Shown one piece after another: positions 1-8,098 of a stretch of DNA of 64,000 nt (positions are counted from its first letter, which is position 1; every line of letters begins with the position of its first letter). The stretch spans positions 44,845-108,844 of the forward strand of contig NZ_JAPRAQ010000028.1 of the NCBI RefSeq assembly GCF_029989365.1, in the 5' to 3' direction. This stretch comes from Bradyrhizobium sp. Arg816 (lineage in GTDB: Bacteria; Pseudomonadota; Alphaproteobacteria; Rhizobiales; Xanthobacteraceae). The position numbers and the translations under genes are program-made. The notes beneath the pieces were generated by a model. The model made no database searches. It was not told where the DNA came from and saw only the letters and a list, made by a program, of their open reading frames with translations.

Positions 1-251
1 AGGTCAGCCCGGAACTGCTCGTGCTCTGCGTCGTTCGCCGCCAGGATCGAGTTCTTCTCGGCGCGAACGAGGAACAGAATGCCTTCCTTCAGCTCGGCGG
101 CCTTTTCCATCCGGCCCGCACGGCTGACCAGAAGCTCGGTGGTGCCGACCATGTCGGCCAGCTTCATGTACCCGACCGCGCCCGCGATCATGGACAGCAG
201 GATGACGACGCCAAATGCGCTGGCAAGCTTGGCTTTGACGGTGAATCTCAT
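1..251 (-). CDS. methyl-accepting chemotaxis protein, N-terminal part (runs off window)
   Basis: The first 83 codons of a chemoreceptor, starting with ATG at 251-249 and open to the window edge. The start MRFTVKAKLA is followed by a hydrophobic segment (about residues 10-30) and then a periplasmic helix with the AxxRAEKN-type pattern. The sequence closely parallels the complete receptor at 825-2522, so this is a tandem paralog. It is the last visible gene of the minus-strand chemotaxis operon. HAMP and signalling domains lie outside the window, so ligand and signalling class cannot be read here. Confidence 0.9.
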   Translation of the reverse strand, partial: MRFTVKAKLASAFGVVILLSMIAGAVGYMKLADMVGTTELLVSRAGRMEKAAELKEGILFLVRAEKNSILAANDAEHEQFRAD

Positions 252-311
252 GTCAGTCTCGTTGGTTCGAATTGGGGTGCTTACGCTTGACCACGCTTCA
301 CGCTTGCAAAT

Positions 312-788
312 TCAGGCGGCGCGAGAGGTATCGCGCCCTTCCGGGATCTCGTCGTTCGCCATCAGCTTGGCGAGATCGAAGATGACGACGAATTTCTCGC
401 CCTTGCGGCCGATGCCGGCGGCATAGTCGGACTGCCATTTGCCGCCGACCTCGGGGATGGGCTCGATCGCCTGCTCGTCGATATCGGTGACCTCGAACAC
501 GCAATCGGCGACGAAGCCGACGCCGACCAGGCGATCCTTCATCGGCACGTCGAGGATGATGATGCGGGTCGCTTCAGTCGCTTCCACGGCCGGCAGGCCG
601 AGCTTGGTGCGGAGGTCGACGATGGGATAGCCGCTGCCGCGCACGTCGATCATGCCGAGCAGGAAATTCGGCGCATGCGGCAGCCGTGAGATCGGCCGCA
701 TGTCGAGAATTTCCCGGACATTGCGGATGCTGATGCCGAACGTCTCGCCGGCGAGCCCGAGCGTCAGATATTGCGAGGTTGCGGCCAT
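312..788 (-). CDS. cheW: chemotaxis adaptor protein CheW
   Basis: A 158-residue single-domain CheW protein, the cytoplasmic scaffold that joins chemoreceptors to the CheA kinase. It shows the usual pattern: a beta-rich start (YLTLGLAGETFGI), the VREIL helix, the conserved MIDVRGSGYPIVDLR turn near residues 46-60, and a late VGFVADCVFEV segment. Length is normal for the family. It sits between two receptor genes in the operon and is a second CheW besides the one at 2560-3021, so the cluster has separate adaptors. Confidence in family is high; division of labour between the two adaptors is unknown. Confidence 0.95.
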   Translation of the reverse strand: MAATSQYLTLGLAGETFGISIRNVREILDMRPISRLPHAPNFLLGMIDVRGSGYPIVDLRTKLGLPAVEATEATRIIILDVPMKDRLVGVGFVADCVFEVTDIDEQAIEPIPEVGGKWQSDYAAGIGRKGEKFVVIFDLAKLMANDEIPEGRDTSRAA

Positions 789-824
789 GGTACGGTCCAG
801 AGTCAGATAGTTTTCAAGTTGCGG

Positions 825-2522
825 TCAGCGCTGAAACTCGGCGTCGCGTTCGTCTTCGCCGTCATGCATGTCGAAGGCGAAGCCGCCGCCATTGGCGACC
901 TTCATCGCGCGCGCCGGCTTGCGGGCGGGCGCGGGCTTCTTGACGCTGCGGTCCGCTGCCGCCATGTGCGCGGCCTTGGCGCGGAGCTGGGTGACCGCAC
1001 GGTCGATCGGCGCGGGCGCCGCAGCCTCGCCGCGGCCGGCATGCTCGATGCGGAAGAACGAGATGGTGGACTGAAGCTGCTCGGCCTGCGAGGCGAGCTC
1101 CTCGGAGGTCGAGGACACCTGCTCGGAGGCGCTGGCGTTCTGCTGGCCGACCTTGTCGAGCTGCTGGATCGCCTGGTTGATCTGGGCCGAGCCGACGTCC
1201 TGCTCGCGGCAGGCAGCGGTGATCTCCTGGACCAGCTCGGCAGTCTTCTTGATGTCGGGCACGAGCTTGGACAGCATGTCGCCGGCTTCCCGCGCGACCT
1301 TCACGGTTTCCGTCGACAGCGTGCCGATGTCGGCCGCCGCCGCCTGGCTGCGTTCTGCGAGCTTGCGGACTTCGGAGGCGACCACCGCAAAGCCCTTGCC
1401 GTGCTCCCCGGCGCGCGCGGCCTCGACCGCGGCGTTGAGCGCGAGCAGGTCGGTCTGGCGCGCGATCTCCTGCACGATCGTGATCTTCTCGGCGATGGTC
1501 TGCATCGCATTGACGGCACGCCCCACGGCGACGCCGCTGGCTTCCGCGTCCTTGGCCGACTGCGCAGCGATCTTCTCGGTCTGGTTGGCGTTGTCGGCAT
1601 TCTGCTTCACGTTCGAGGCCATCTCTTCCATCGAGGACGAGGCCTCCTCGGCGGATGAGGCCTGCTCGGTCGCGCCCTGCGAGAGCTGCTCGGCACTGGC
1701 CGAGAGCTCCTGGCTGCCGGCGGAGACGTTGTTTGCAGCGGTGAGAGCCTCCTCGACGACCTGCCGAAGCTTCTCGACCATCATGTTGAGCGATTTGACC
1801 AGATCGCCGATCTCGTCGTTGCTGGAGACGTTGATCGTCTGGCTGAGGTCGCCACTCGCCACCGCGCCGGCAAGGCCGACGGCGCGGCTGAGGCCACGCG
1901 CAATGCTGAGGGAAATCCAGATCGCGGCGATCAGGCCGATCACAAGCGATGCTAACACGGCCGAGATCAGCAGGAACTGAGCGCGGTTGCCGTCCTCGTG
2001 AGCCTGGGCCGTCTGAGCGGCCATGTTCTTCTTGACGTTGGTTACGTAGACGCTGGCGGCTTCCATCGCCTCGCCGGCCGCCTTGCGAGCCTCAATCGAC
2101 GAGCGCTCGACGGCCTTCGTCCTGTCGGTCCTGGCGGTCTTGAGGACGTCGTCCTGAATGGCATTCATCCGGACGTAGGCGGCGCCGAAATTCTCGATCA
2201 GCTTCTTGCCCTCGGCAGAAGCCTGTCCATGGATCTCCTCTTTCAGTTTCAGCAGCGTCTCACGTTGCTTGGCGATCTCGGCGATGAAGCGGTCGGCCTC
2301 GCTATCCGGCGCGAGAAGCAGGTTCTTCTCGGCCCGAACCTGGGACAGAACTCCCTTTTCGATTTCCGCCGCACGGTCCATTCGGCCCGCGCGCGACACC
2401 AGACTGTCGGCGGTGTCGATCATCTCGCTCAGTTTCACATAAGCGAGGCCACCCGCCGCCATCGACAGCAACAGGACCACACCGAACGCGATGGCAAGCT
2501 TTGCCTTGACCGTAAATCTCAT
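825..2522 (-). CDS. methyl-accepting chemotaxis protein
   Basis: A full-length 565-residue chemoreceptor. The N-terminal membrane segment is about residues 9-30, followed by a helical periplasmic region (four-helix-bundle type) to about 180, a second membrane segment around 183-206, HAMP about 207-260, and a long signalling domain. The receptor tip is recognisable as EIARQTDLLALNAAVEAARA, with GKGFAVVASEVRKLAERS next to it. It feeds the CheA/CheW genes directly upstream. A C-terminal tail after about residue 490 is rich in Ala, Lys and Pro and low in complexity. The ligand is not predictable. Confidence 0.96.
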   Translation of the reverse strand: MRFTVKAKLAIAFGVVLLLSMAAGGLAYVKLSEMIDTADSLVSRAGRMDRAAEIEKGVLSQVRAEKNLLLAPDSEADRFIAEIAKQRETLLKLKEEIHGQASAEGKKLIENFGAAYVRMNAIQDDVLKTARTDRTKAVERSSIEARKAAGEAMEAASVYVTNVKKNMAAQTAQAHEDGNRAQFLLISAVLASLVIGLIAAIWISLSIARGLSRAVGLAGAVASGDLSQTINVSSNDEIGDLVKSLNMMVEKLRQVVEEALTAANNVSAGSQELSASAEQLSQGATEQASSAEEASSSMEEMASNVKQNADNANQTEKIAAQSAKDAEASGVAVGRAVNAMQTIAEKITIVQEIARQTDLLALNAAVEAARAGEHGKGFAVVASEVRKLAERSQAAAADIGTLSTETVKVAREAGDMLSKLVPDIKKTAELVQEITAACREQDVGSAQINQAIQQLDKVGQQNASASEQVSSTSEELASQAEQLQSTISFFRIEHAGRGEAAAPAPIDRAVTQLRAKAAHMAAADRSVKKPAPARKPARAMKVANGGGFAFDMHDGEDERDAEFQR

Positions 2523-2559
2523 TTCCAGCCCCTACCCCAGTCTCGCCCGAGACCTCATC

Positions 2560-3021
2560 TCAATTCAGGATGCGTTCCATGTTCGGAACGATGACGAACT
2601 CTTCGCGCCACTTGGCAATGAAGCGAATGAACTCCGGCTTCCAGTGCATGCCGACGCGCGGTGTCTGCTGCACGTCGGTCTGCGATATTTCGGTGACCTC
2701 ATAGACCTTGTCGGCGGTGACGCCGACCAGCACCGGCTCGCCGTCCAGTTCGATCTCGATGACGACGATGCGCGTGTCGGCGGAGTCGTCGAGCTGCGGC
2801 ATGCCGAAGCGAATGCGCAGGTCGGCGAGCGGAATGACGTTGCCGCGCACGTTGATGACGCTCGGAACGAAGGCCCGCGCGCCCGCCACCCTGGTCACCG
2901 GCACGGGATCGATGATCTCGCGGACGAGGCCGGCGTCGAGCGCGAATTTCTCCTCGCCGAGACCGATCATCACGACCTGCATCGCGTCGACCTGATGTTC
3001 CTCCGTATGCGCCTCGTTCAT
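2560..3021 (-). CDS. cheW: chemotaxis adaptor protein CheW (second copy)
   Basis: A 153-residue CheW-domain protein. The start ATG at 3021-3019 overlaps the cheA stop by one base (TGATG), a translational-coupling arrangement that fixes the start. It has the motifs VREIIDPVPVTRV and VINVRGNVIPLADLRIRFG near residues 36-75, and VGVTADKVYEV later. It links receptors to CheA. It is distinct in sequence from the CheW at 312-788. A longer frame through cheA antisense exists upstream but is not needed. Confidence 0.95.
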   Translation of the reverse strand: MNEAHTEEHQVDAMQVVMIGLGEEKFALDAGLVREIIDPVPVTRVAGARAFVPSVINVRGNVIPLADLRIRFGMPQLDDSADTRIVVIEIELDGEPVLVGVTADKVYEVTEISQTDVQQTPRVGMHWKPEFIRFIAKWREEFVIVPNMERILN

Positions 3022-5108
3022 CACGCCGCCTCGCTGATGTGCTGCTTCTCGACCTTCGACTGCGCCATCGCGACGAGCTGTGCGACATCGAGGATCAGCG
3101 CCGCCGTACCGTCGCCCAGAATGGTCGCGCCGGAGAAGATCGTGACGTCGGAGTGCAGCTTGGAGAGCGACTTGATCACGGTCTGGTGGTTGCCGATGAT
3201 CTGGTCGGCGACCAGGCCGACGCGGGTTTCGCCGGTCGAGATGATGATCGTCTTCTGGTGCCGGTCGGGCGCGCCCGATGCGGTCATGATCTCGCGCAAG
3301 CGCAGGAACGGCACGAGGTTGCCGCGCACGTTGAGGAAGTTGCGGCCGCGGGAGCGCTCGTCCTCTGCCGTCAGCTCGACGCACTCCTCCACCGCCGACA
3401 ACGGAATGATGTAGCGGCCCTCGCCGACGCGGATCAAAAGACCCTCGATGATCGCGAGCGTCAGCGGCAGGCGCAGCGTCACCGTGGTGCCCTGGCCCGG
3501 CCGGGTCGACAGGTCGATCGTGCCGCGCATGGTCTCGATGGTGCGCTTGACCACGTCCATGCCGACGCCGCGGCCCGACAGCGCCGAGATGGTCTGCGCG
3601 GTCGAGAAGCCCGGGTGGAACAGGAACTGGTGGATCTCGTGATCGGTCAGTACGGCGCCGGAGGCGATCAGCCCCTGCTCTTCCGCTTTCGCGCGGATGC
3701 GCGCGGTGTTGAGGCCGCCGCCATTGTCCTTCACGGTGACGAGCACCTGCGCACCGGAATGAACAGCCGCGAGCTCGATCCGGCCCTGCTCCGTCTTGCC
3801 GTTGGCGGAGCGGGTCGCGGTGTCTTCGATGCCATGGTCGATGGCGTTGCGGATCAGGTGAACCAGCGGATCGGCCAGGCACTCGATCATGGTCTTGTCG
3901 AGCTCGGTGTCCTCGCCCGTGGTGACGAATTCGACCGGCTTCGACAGGTCGCGCGACAAATCGTGCACCAGGCGGCGGAAGCGGCCGAACAGCGAGCCGA
4001 TCGGTACCATGCGCGCGCCCATTGTGGTGTCACGCAAGGAGGAGGCAAGGCGCTCGATTTCCTCGGCGATCATCTTGATCGAGAGATCCGAACCGGACGA
4101 GGCGAGCTGCGTCAGCCGCGCCTGGGCGATGACGAGCTCGCCGACCCGGTCCATCAACTCGTCGAGACGCTCGGCCTGGACGCGGACGGTGGCGATGCCG
4201 CGATCGTCACGCTTGGCCTCGGGTTTCGGTTCAGACTTCGATTCAAGCTTGGCTTCCGGCTTCGGCTCTGCCTTGACGGGGGGCTGCGCGGCGACGGGCG
4301 CGGCAGCGACCTCGACCGCCTGCGCGGCCATCTCGGCCACCGGTGTCGGCTCCTCGTCGAGAAGCTGGAACAACGGTAGCGGCGCGGGCGCTTCGACCTG
4401 CTCAAGCGGCGAGAGCGTCAGCTTCATCTCGTCCTGGACGAACATGAAGACGTCGTCGATCGCGTCCTTGTCGCAGGCCGCGTGCAGCTTGACGTCCCAC
4501 TTCAGATAGCAGTCTTCCGGCTCCATCTCGTCGAGGAACGGGATGCCGTCGGTCACGGGCACGACGAAGCACGGGCCGAGCTTGCAAAGGTCTTCCAGCA
4601 GATCGAGCGGGTTCGAGCCGTTGCGCAGGATGTGGGATTCAAATTCCAGATACAGGTGCCAGCCGGTCTGCTTGCTCTCACTGGGGGCCAGCGGCGGCGC
4701 TTCGGCGATTTCGGCGACAGGAGCGGCAGGCTGGTCGGGAAACACGAAGCGCTTGAGATCGTCGAGGATGGCCTCGCCGATGATGTCGTCGGTCGACTGC
4801 GGATCCTCGATCAGCGCCCGGATATAGTCCTTGGCCGCAAGCGCGACCGAGATCAGCTCCTGCGTCGGCTTGATCTCGCCCTTGCGGACGCGGTCGAACG
4901 CGGTCTCGAATTCGTGGGTAAAGGAGGCGACCTTGTCGAAGCCGAACATGGCGCCCGAGCCCTTGATCGTATGCAGGGCGCGGAAGGCGGAATCGACCAG
5001 CTCGCGGTCGTCGGGACGCTGGCCGAGATCGAGCAGGGCCCCTTCCAGGACCTCGAACAGCTCGCTGGCTTCCTGGCGAAAGACCTCGGTCGGGTCCATC
5101 GCACTCAT
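3021..5108 (-). CDS. cheA: chemotaxis histidine kinase CheA
   Basis: A 695-residue CheA. The N-terminal Hpt domain carries the phospho-acceptor in ALHTIKGSGAMFGF (His46). A region with a linker/P2-like domain follows, then an Ala/Pro/Lys/Glu-rich linker near 270-310, the dimerisation domain (VRVQAERLDELMDRVGELVI), the HATPase with HLIRNAIDHGIE and the G-box GRGVGMDVVK, and a C-terminal CheW-like domain. It autophosphorylates in response to receptors and passes phosphate to CheY. Its start overlaps the cheY stop (ATGA), so the two are translationally coupled. Confidence 0.97.
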   Translation of the reverse strand: MSAMDPTEVFRQEASELFEVLEGALLDLGQRPDDRELVDSAFRALHTIKGSGAMFGFDKVASFTHEFETAFDRVRKGEIKPTQELISVALAAKDYIRALIEDPQSTDDIIGEAILDDLKRFVFPDQPAAPVAEIAEAPPLAPSESKQTGWHLYLEFESHILRNGSNPLDLLEDLCKLGPCFVVPVTDGIPFLDEMEPEDCYLKWDVKLHAACDKDAIDDVFMFVQDEMKLTLSPLEQVEAPAPLPLFQLLDEEPTPVAEMAAQAVEVAAAPVAAQPPVKAEPKPEAKLESKSEPKPEAKRDDRGIATVRVQAERLDELMDRVGELVIAQARLTQLASSGSDLSIKMIAEEIERLASSLRDTTMGARMVPIGSLFGRFRRLVHDLSRDLSKPVEFVTTGEDTELDKTMIECLADPLVHLIRNAIDHGIEDTATRSANGKTEQGRIELAAVHSGAQVLVTVKDNGGGLNTARIRAKAEEQGLIASGAVLTDHEIHQFLFHPGFSTAQTISALSGRGVGMDVVKRTIETMRGTIDLSTRPGQGTTVTLRLPLTLAIIEGLLIRVGEGRYIIPLSAVEECVELTAEDERSRGRNFLNVRGNLVPFLRLREIMTASGAPDRHQKTIIISTGETRVGLVADQIIGNHQTVIKSLSKLHSDVTIFSGATILGDGTAALILDVAQLVAMAQSKVEKQHISEAA

Positions 5109-5470
5109 GCACGCACCAGCTTGCCGACCACGGCGAGCAGCTGCTCGGGCTTGAACGGCTTGGTGATCCAGCCGGTGGCGCCGGCGCTCTTGGCTTCCTG
5201 CTTCACCGTGTCATTGGATTCGGTGGTCAGGAACACGATCGGCATGCCGACCGCGCTCGGCAGCTTGCGCAGCGCCCGGATCAGCTCCAGCCCGTTCATG
5301 ACGGGCATGTTGAGGTCGGTGATGACGAGGTCGAGCTTGCCGGCCTGCGCCTTGGCGAGCCCTTGCGCGCCGTCGCCGGCCTCGATCACGTTGTGACCGG
5401 CCGGCTCGAGCACGACCTTGATCATCTGACGGATGCTGGGGGAATCGTCGACCGTGAGAATCGTGGCCAT
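5105..5470 (-). CDS. cheY: single-domain response regulator CheY
   Basis: A 121-residue receiver-only protein. The acidic pair is at VDDS (Asp8/Asp9), the phospho-acceptor is Asp52 in ITDLNMPVMNG, the conserved Thr is in FLTTES, and the Lys is in TKPFKP. It is the output regulator of this CheA pathway and would act on the flagellar switch or another target. The start ATG at 5470-5468 overlaps the stop of the STAS gene (TGATG), and its own stop overlaps the cheA start, so the order STAS-cheY-cheA is tightly coupled. Confidence 0.96.
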   Translation of the reverse strand: MATILTVDDSPSIRQMIKVVLEPAGHNVIEAGDGAQGLAKAQAGKLDLVITDLNMPVMNGLELIRALRKLPSAVGMPIVFLTTESNDTVKQEAKSAGATGWITKPFKPEQLLAVVGKLVRA

Positions 5471-5793
5471 CAGGTGCCATCTTTCTTTTGCGGGAAGTGC
5501 TGTTCGATCATCGCATCGCTGGCGAAGCCGGCGCGGCGAAGGGTGTTGCGCAGAGACTGGGAGAATGATGTGAGCACCACCGGGCGGCCCTGGGCCTCGC
5601 CCGTCCTGGCGGTCGACAGCAGAAGCTGGATCGAGGTTACGTCGGCCTTGTCGACGCTCGAACAATCGATCTCGAGCCGGTCCTGCCGGCCGAAAGCCTC
5701 TCGGATCAGGTCATAGACGCTGCGGATCGCAGCGATGCTGCAATCTGCAGGCAGCCGTAGGGACCACTTCGGCTCAGTGACATCAGACGGCAT
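5470..5793 (-). CDS. STAS-domain protein, first gene of chemotaxis operon
   Basis: A 107-residue protein with the anti-sigma-antagonist fold: LRLPADCSIAAIRSVYDLI, then the LEIDCSSVDKADVTSIQLL loop where a Ser/Thr would sit, and VVLTSFSQSLRNTLRRAGF. I chose the ATG at 5793 (MPSDVTEPKW); a longer frame would need an unconventional start. In many chemotaxis operons a small STAS protein precedes cheY-cheA, but its biochemical partner is unclear. The gene is head of the minus-strand operon and divergent from the HD-GYP gene at 6081. Confidence 0.85.
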   Translation of the reverse strand: MPSDVTEPKWSLRLPADCSIAAIRSVYDLIREAFGRQDRLEIDCSSVDKADVTSIQLLLSTARTGEAQGRPVVLTSFSQSLRNTLRRAGFASDAMIEQHFPQKKDGT

Positions 5794-6080
5794 TCGTCCC
5801 CCAGATTTCCTCGGGATTCGCTGCACGCATGACGCGAATCCCGCACGGCGACTATTCCCTTGGGAGAGTGTGCAAACCCCTAATGGGCATCACCGTACAA
5901 CTACGGGTCACAAACCCTAGAACTTCGCGCATGCATGCAGGCGTGCATGGTTCGCTCATTTCTCATGCGTTGTGCGCAGTCTTGAGTCAGTTCGCCGCAG
6001 CCCGGACGTTTGCTCCGCGTTAAATCGCAGCGGCTATTCGTGGAGGTCACGCCTCGCCATCCGAACGAGACCGGCCGCCG

Positions 6081-7220
6081 ATGCTGACCCAAGCGCTTTT
6101 GGTTGATGACAGCCGCTCTGTCCTCAATTTCCTGAAACGTCATATCGAAGCCGAAGGCCTGGTCGAGGCCACGACTTTCCTCGATCCCGTCGAGGCGCTG
6201 GCTCGCGCACGCGAGCGCGTCTTCGACCTCGTGCTGGTCGACTACGAGATGCCGCATATGGACGGCATCAGCTTCATCCGCGCCTTCCGCACCCTGCCCG
6301 GCTGCGCCGACATCCCGATCGCGATGATCACGTCGCGACAGACCGATGACGTCAAGATGGAAGCGCTGCAGGTTGGTGCAACCGATTTCTTACCGAAACA
6401 GCCACAGAGCCTGGAGATGACGGTGCGCCTGCGCAATCTGGTGCGCCTTGGTGCAGCCGTACGCAAGCAGAACGACCGTGCCGCCGATCTCGCGAGCGCG
6501 GTCGCCGCCGCGACCCGGAAGCTCGGTGAGCGCGAGGAAGAGATCATCCTGCGGCTCGCGCTCGCGGTCGAATACCGCGACAACGACACCGGCGAGCACA
6601 CGCTGCGGGTGGCCCGCTACAGCCGCATCATCGCCGAGCAGCTCGGCCTGCCGCCCCGGCTCTGCCGCGACATCTATCTGGCCGCGCCCCTGCACGACGT
6701 CGGCAAGGTCGCCATCCCCGATCATGTCCTCCTCAAGCCCGGCAAGCTCACCGACGATGAGATGGCGGTGATTCGCACCCATGCGACGATCGGCGAAAAG
6801 ATCCTGGCGGATTCCAGCTGCGAGCTGATCCAGCTCGGTGCGCAAATTGCCGCAGGCCATCACGAGCGCTGGGACGGCGCGGGCTATCCGAACGGCCTTC
6901 AGGCAGACGCGATCCCGGTCGCCGCGCGCGTCGTCGCAGTCGCCGACGTGTTCGACGCCCTGACGACGCGTCGGCCATATAAAGAGCCGATGCCGCTCGA
7001 CGTGGCGCGCGACTATCTGGTCGAGAACCAGGGCCGGCAGTTCGACCCGGCCTGCGTCGGGGCCTTCCTGTCGCGCTGGGACGAGGTCGTGGAAATCGCC
7101 GCCGGTCAACAGGCGACGCCGTATCAGAAGACCGAAGCGCGTCTCGCACCTATTATAGAGTGTGCGGCAGAGAGCCCTGCGGTCGAGGACCGGTTGCCTG
7201 AGCCCGTCCCGGCCGCCTGA
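6081..7220 (+). CDS. two-component response regulator with HD-GYP phosphodiesterase domain
   Basis: A 379-residue protein. The N-terminal receiver domain (1-125) has the acid pair VDDS and phospho-acceptor Asp54 in LVDYEMPHMDG. A helical linker follows, then an HD-GYP domain (about 150-345) with the metal-binding HDVGKVAIPD motif and HHERWDGAGYP (the GYP signature). It is expected to hydrolyse cyclic di-GMP under phosphorylation control. It is divergent from the chemotaxis operon, with a 287-base shared upstream region (5794-6080) in which I see no clear operator. The histidine kinase partner is not obvious, though CheA is a candidate. Confidence 0.93.
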   Translation: MLTQALLVDDSRSVLNFLKRHIEAEGLVEATTFLDPVEALARARERVFDLVLVDYEMPHMDGISFIRAFRTLPGCADIPIAMITSRQTDDVKMEALQVGATDFLPKQPQSLEMTVRLRNLVRLGAAVRKQNDRAADLASAVAAATRKLGEREEEIILRLALAVEYRDNDTGEHTLRVARYSRIIAEQLGLPPRLCRDIYLAAPLHDVGKVAIPDHVLLKPGKLTDDEMAVIRTHATIGEKILADSSCELIQLGAQIAAGHHERWDGAGYPNGLQADAIPVAARVVAVADVFDALTTRRPYKEPMPLDVARDYLVENQGRQFDPACVGAFLSRWDEVVEIAAGQQATPYQKTEARLAPIIECAAESPAVEDRLPEPVPAA

Positions 7221-7408
7221 CATGATCCATCCGGCCAATAGCTTGCCGCGACTTCGCTTTTCTCCGGTCGCAGATTTGAACCTGTTCCTGCTAGAGTGCA
7301 CCAACAACCAAGAGTGATTCCGGTCACATTTGTCTGGACGCGCCGGTGCTAAGCATCGAACCAGGACGGGGACCGGCGATTTATCGGTCGAATTGGATGA
7401 GAATTCCC

Positions 7409-8080
7409 ATGAGAAGCCTGATCGGCGCTGGTGTCGGCGCGTTCTGTCTTGCGGCTCCCGCTTTGGCGGAGACCCCGGCCGCGATCGTCGAAGACGTCCA
7501 GGGCAAGGTCGACGGCATCGCCTTCATGGACTATGTGGCGCCGGGCAAGATCATCAAGCTCGGGCCCAAGGCCAGCGTCACGCTCAGCTACCTCAAATCC
7601 TGCCAGCGCGAGACCATCAGCGAAGGCGTCGTCCTGGTCGGCGCCGAGCAGAGCACCGTACAGCTCGGCGAGGTCAAGCGCGAGAAGGTGCCCTGCGATA
7701 CCAATGCGGCAAAACTGTCCGAGCGCGAGGCGAACCAGAGCGCCGCAACGACCTTCCGCACCATGCGATCGGACGCGAAGGGAGCGCCGCCGGCCAAGCT
7801 GCCGACGCTCTATGGCGTCGCGCCGCTGGTACAGGCCAAGAGCGGCAGCACGCTGGTGATCGAACGCACCGACGGCAAGGAGCCCACGATCAGCGTGCCG
7901 CTCAAGAGCGAGATCATGGTCGGTGGCAAGTTCTACGACTTTGCCAAGGCCGGAAAGACACTGACCCCGGGCGGCAGCTATCTCGCCATCCTCGGCGCCA
8001 AGCGCTACGCCTTCCAGGTCGATGCCAGCGCCACATCATCGTCGACGCCGATCGTCGGCCGCCTGCTGCGGCTCGAATAG
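7409..8080 (+). CDS. secreted FecR-like protein
   Basis: About 223 residues beginning with a signal peptide (MRSLIGAGVGAFCLAAPALA, cleavage after ALA). The mature part resembles the FecR/LysM-neighbour domain seen beside CHASE2 cyclases: VEDVQGKVDGIAFMDYVAPG, then ASVTLSYLKSC and VVLVGAEQSTVQLGEV. Alternative ATG starts lie at 7397 and further up; I prefer 7409 because of the signal peptide and a GGATGAGA ribosome-binding-like stretch. The cyclase gene starts 18 bases downstream, so the two are probably one transcript, with this protein supplying a periplasmic sensing or scaffold part. Confidence 0.75.
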   Translation: MRSLIGAGVGAFCLAAPALAETPAAIVEDVQGKVDGIAFMDYVAPGKIIKLGPKASVTLSYLKSCQRETISEGVVLVGAEQSTVQLGEVKREKVPCDTNAAKLSEREANQSAATTFRTMRSDAKGAPPAKLPTLYGVAPLVQAKSGSTLVIERTDGKEPTISVPLKSEIMVGGKFYDFAKAGKTLTPGGSYLAILGAKRYAFQVDASATSSSTPIVGRLLRLE

Positions 8081-8098
8081 GCGGTCTGCGACGGGGCG

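Noticed and set aside
3039..4379. Long open frame on the plus strand opposite cheA
   Set aside because: It lies antisense to a clear cheA with all motifs; long frames opposite GC-rich genes are common and this one shows no domain, start signal or partner.
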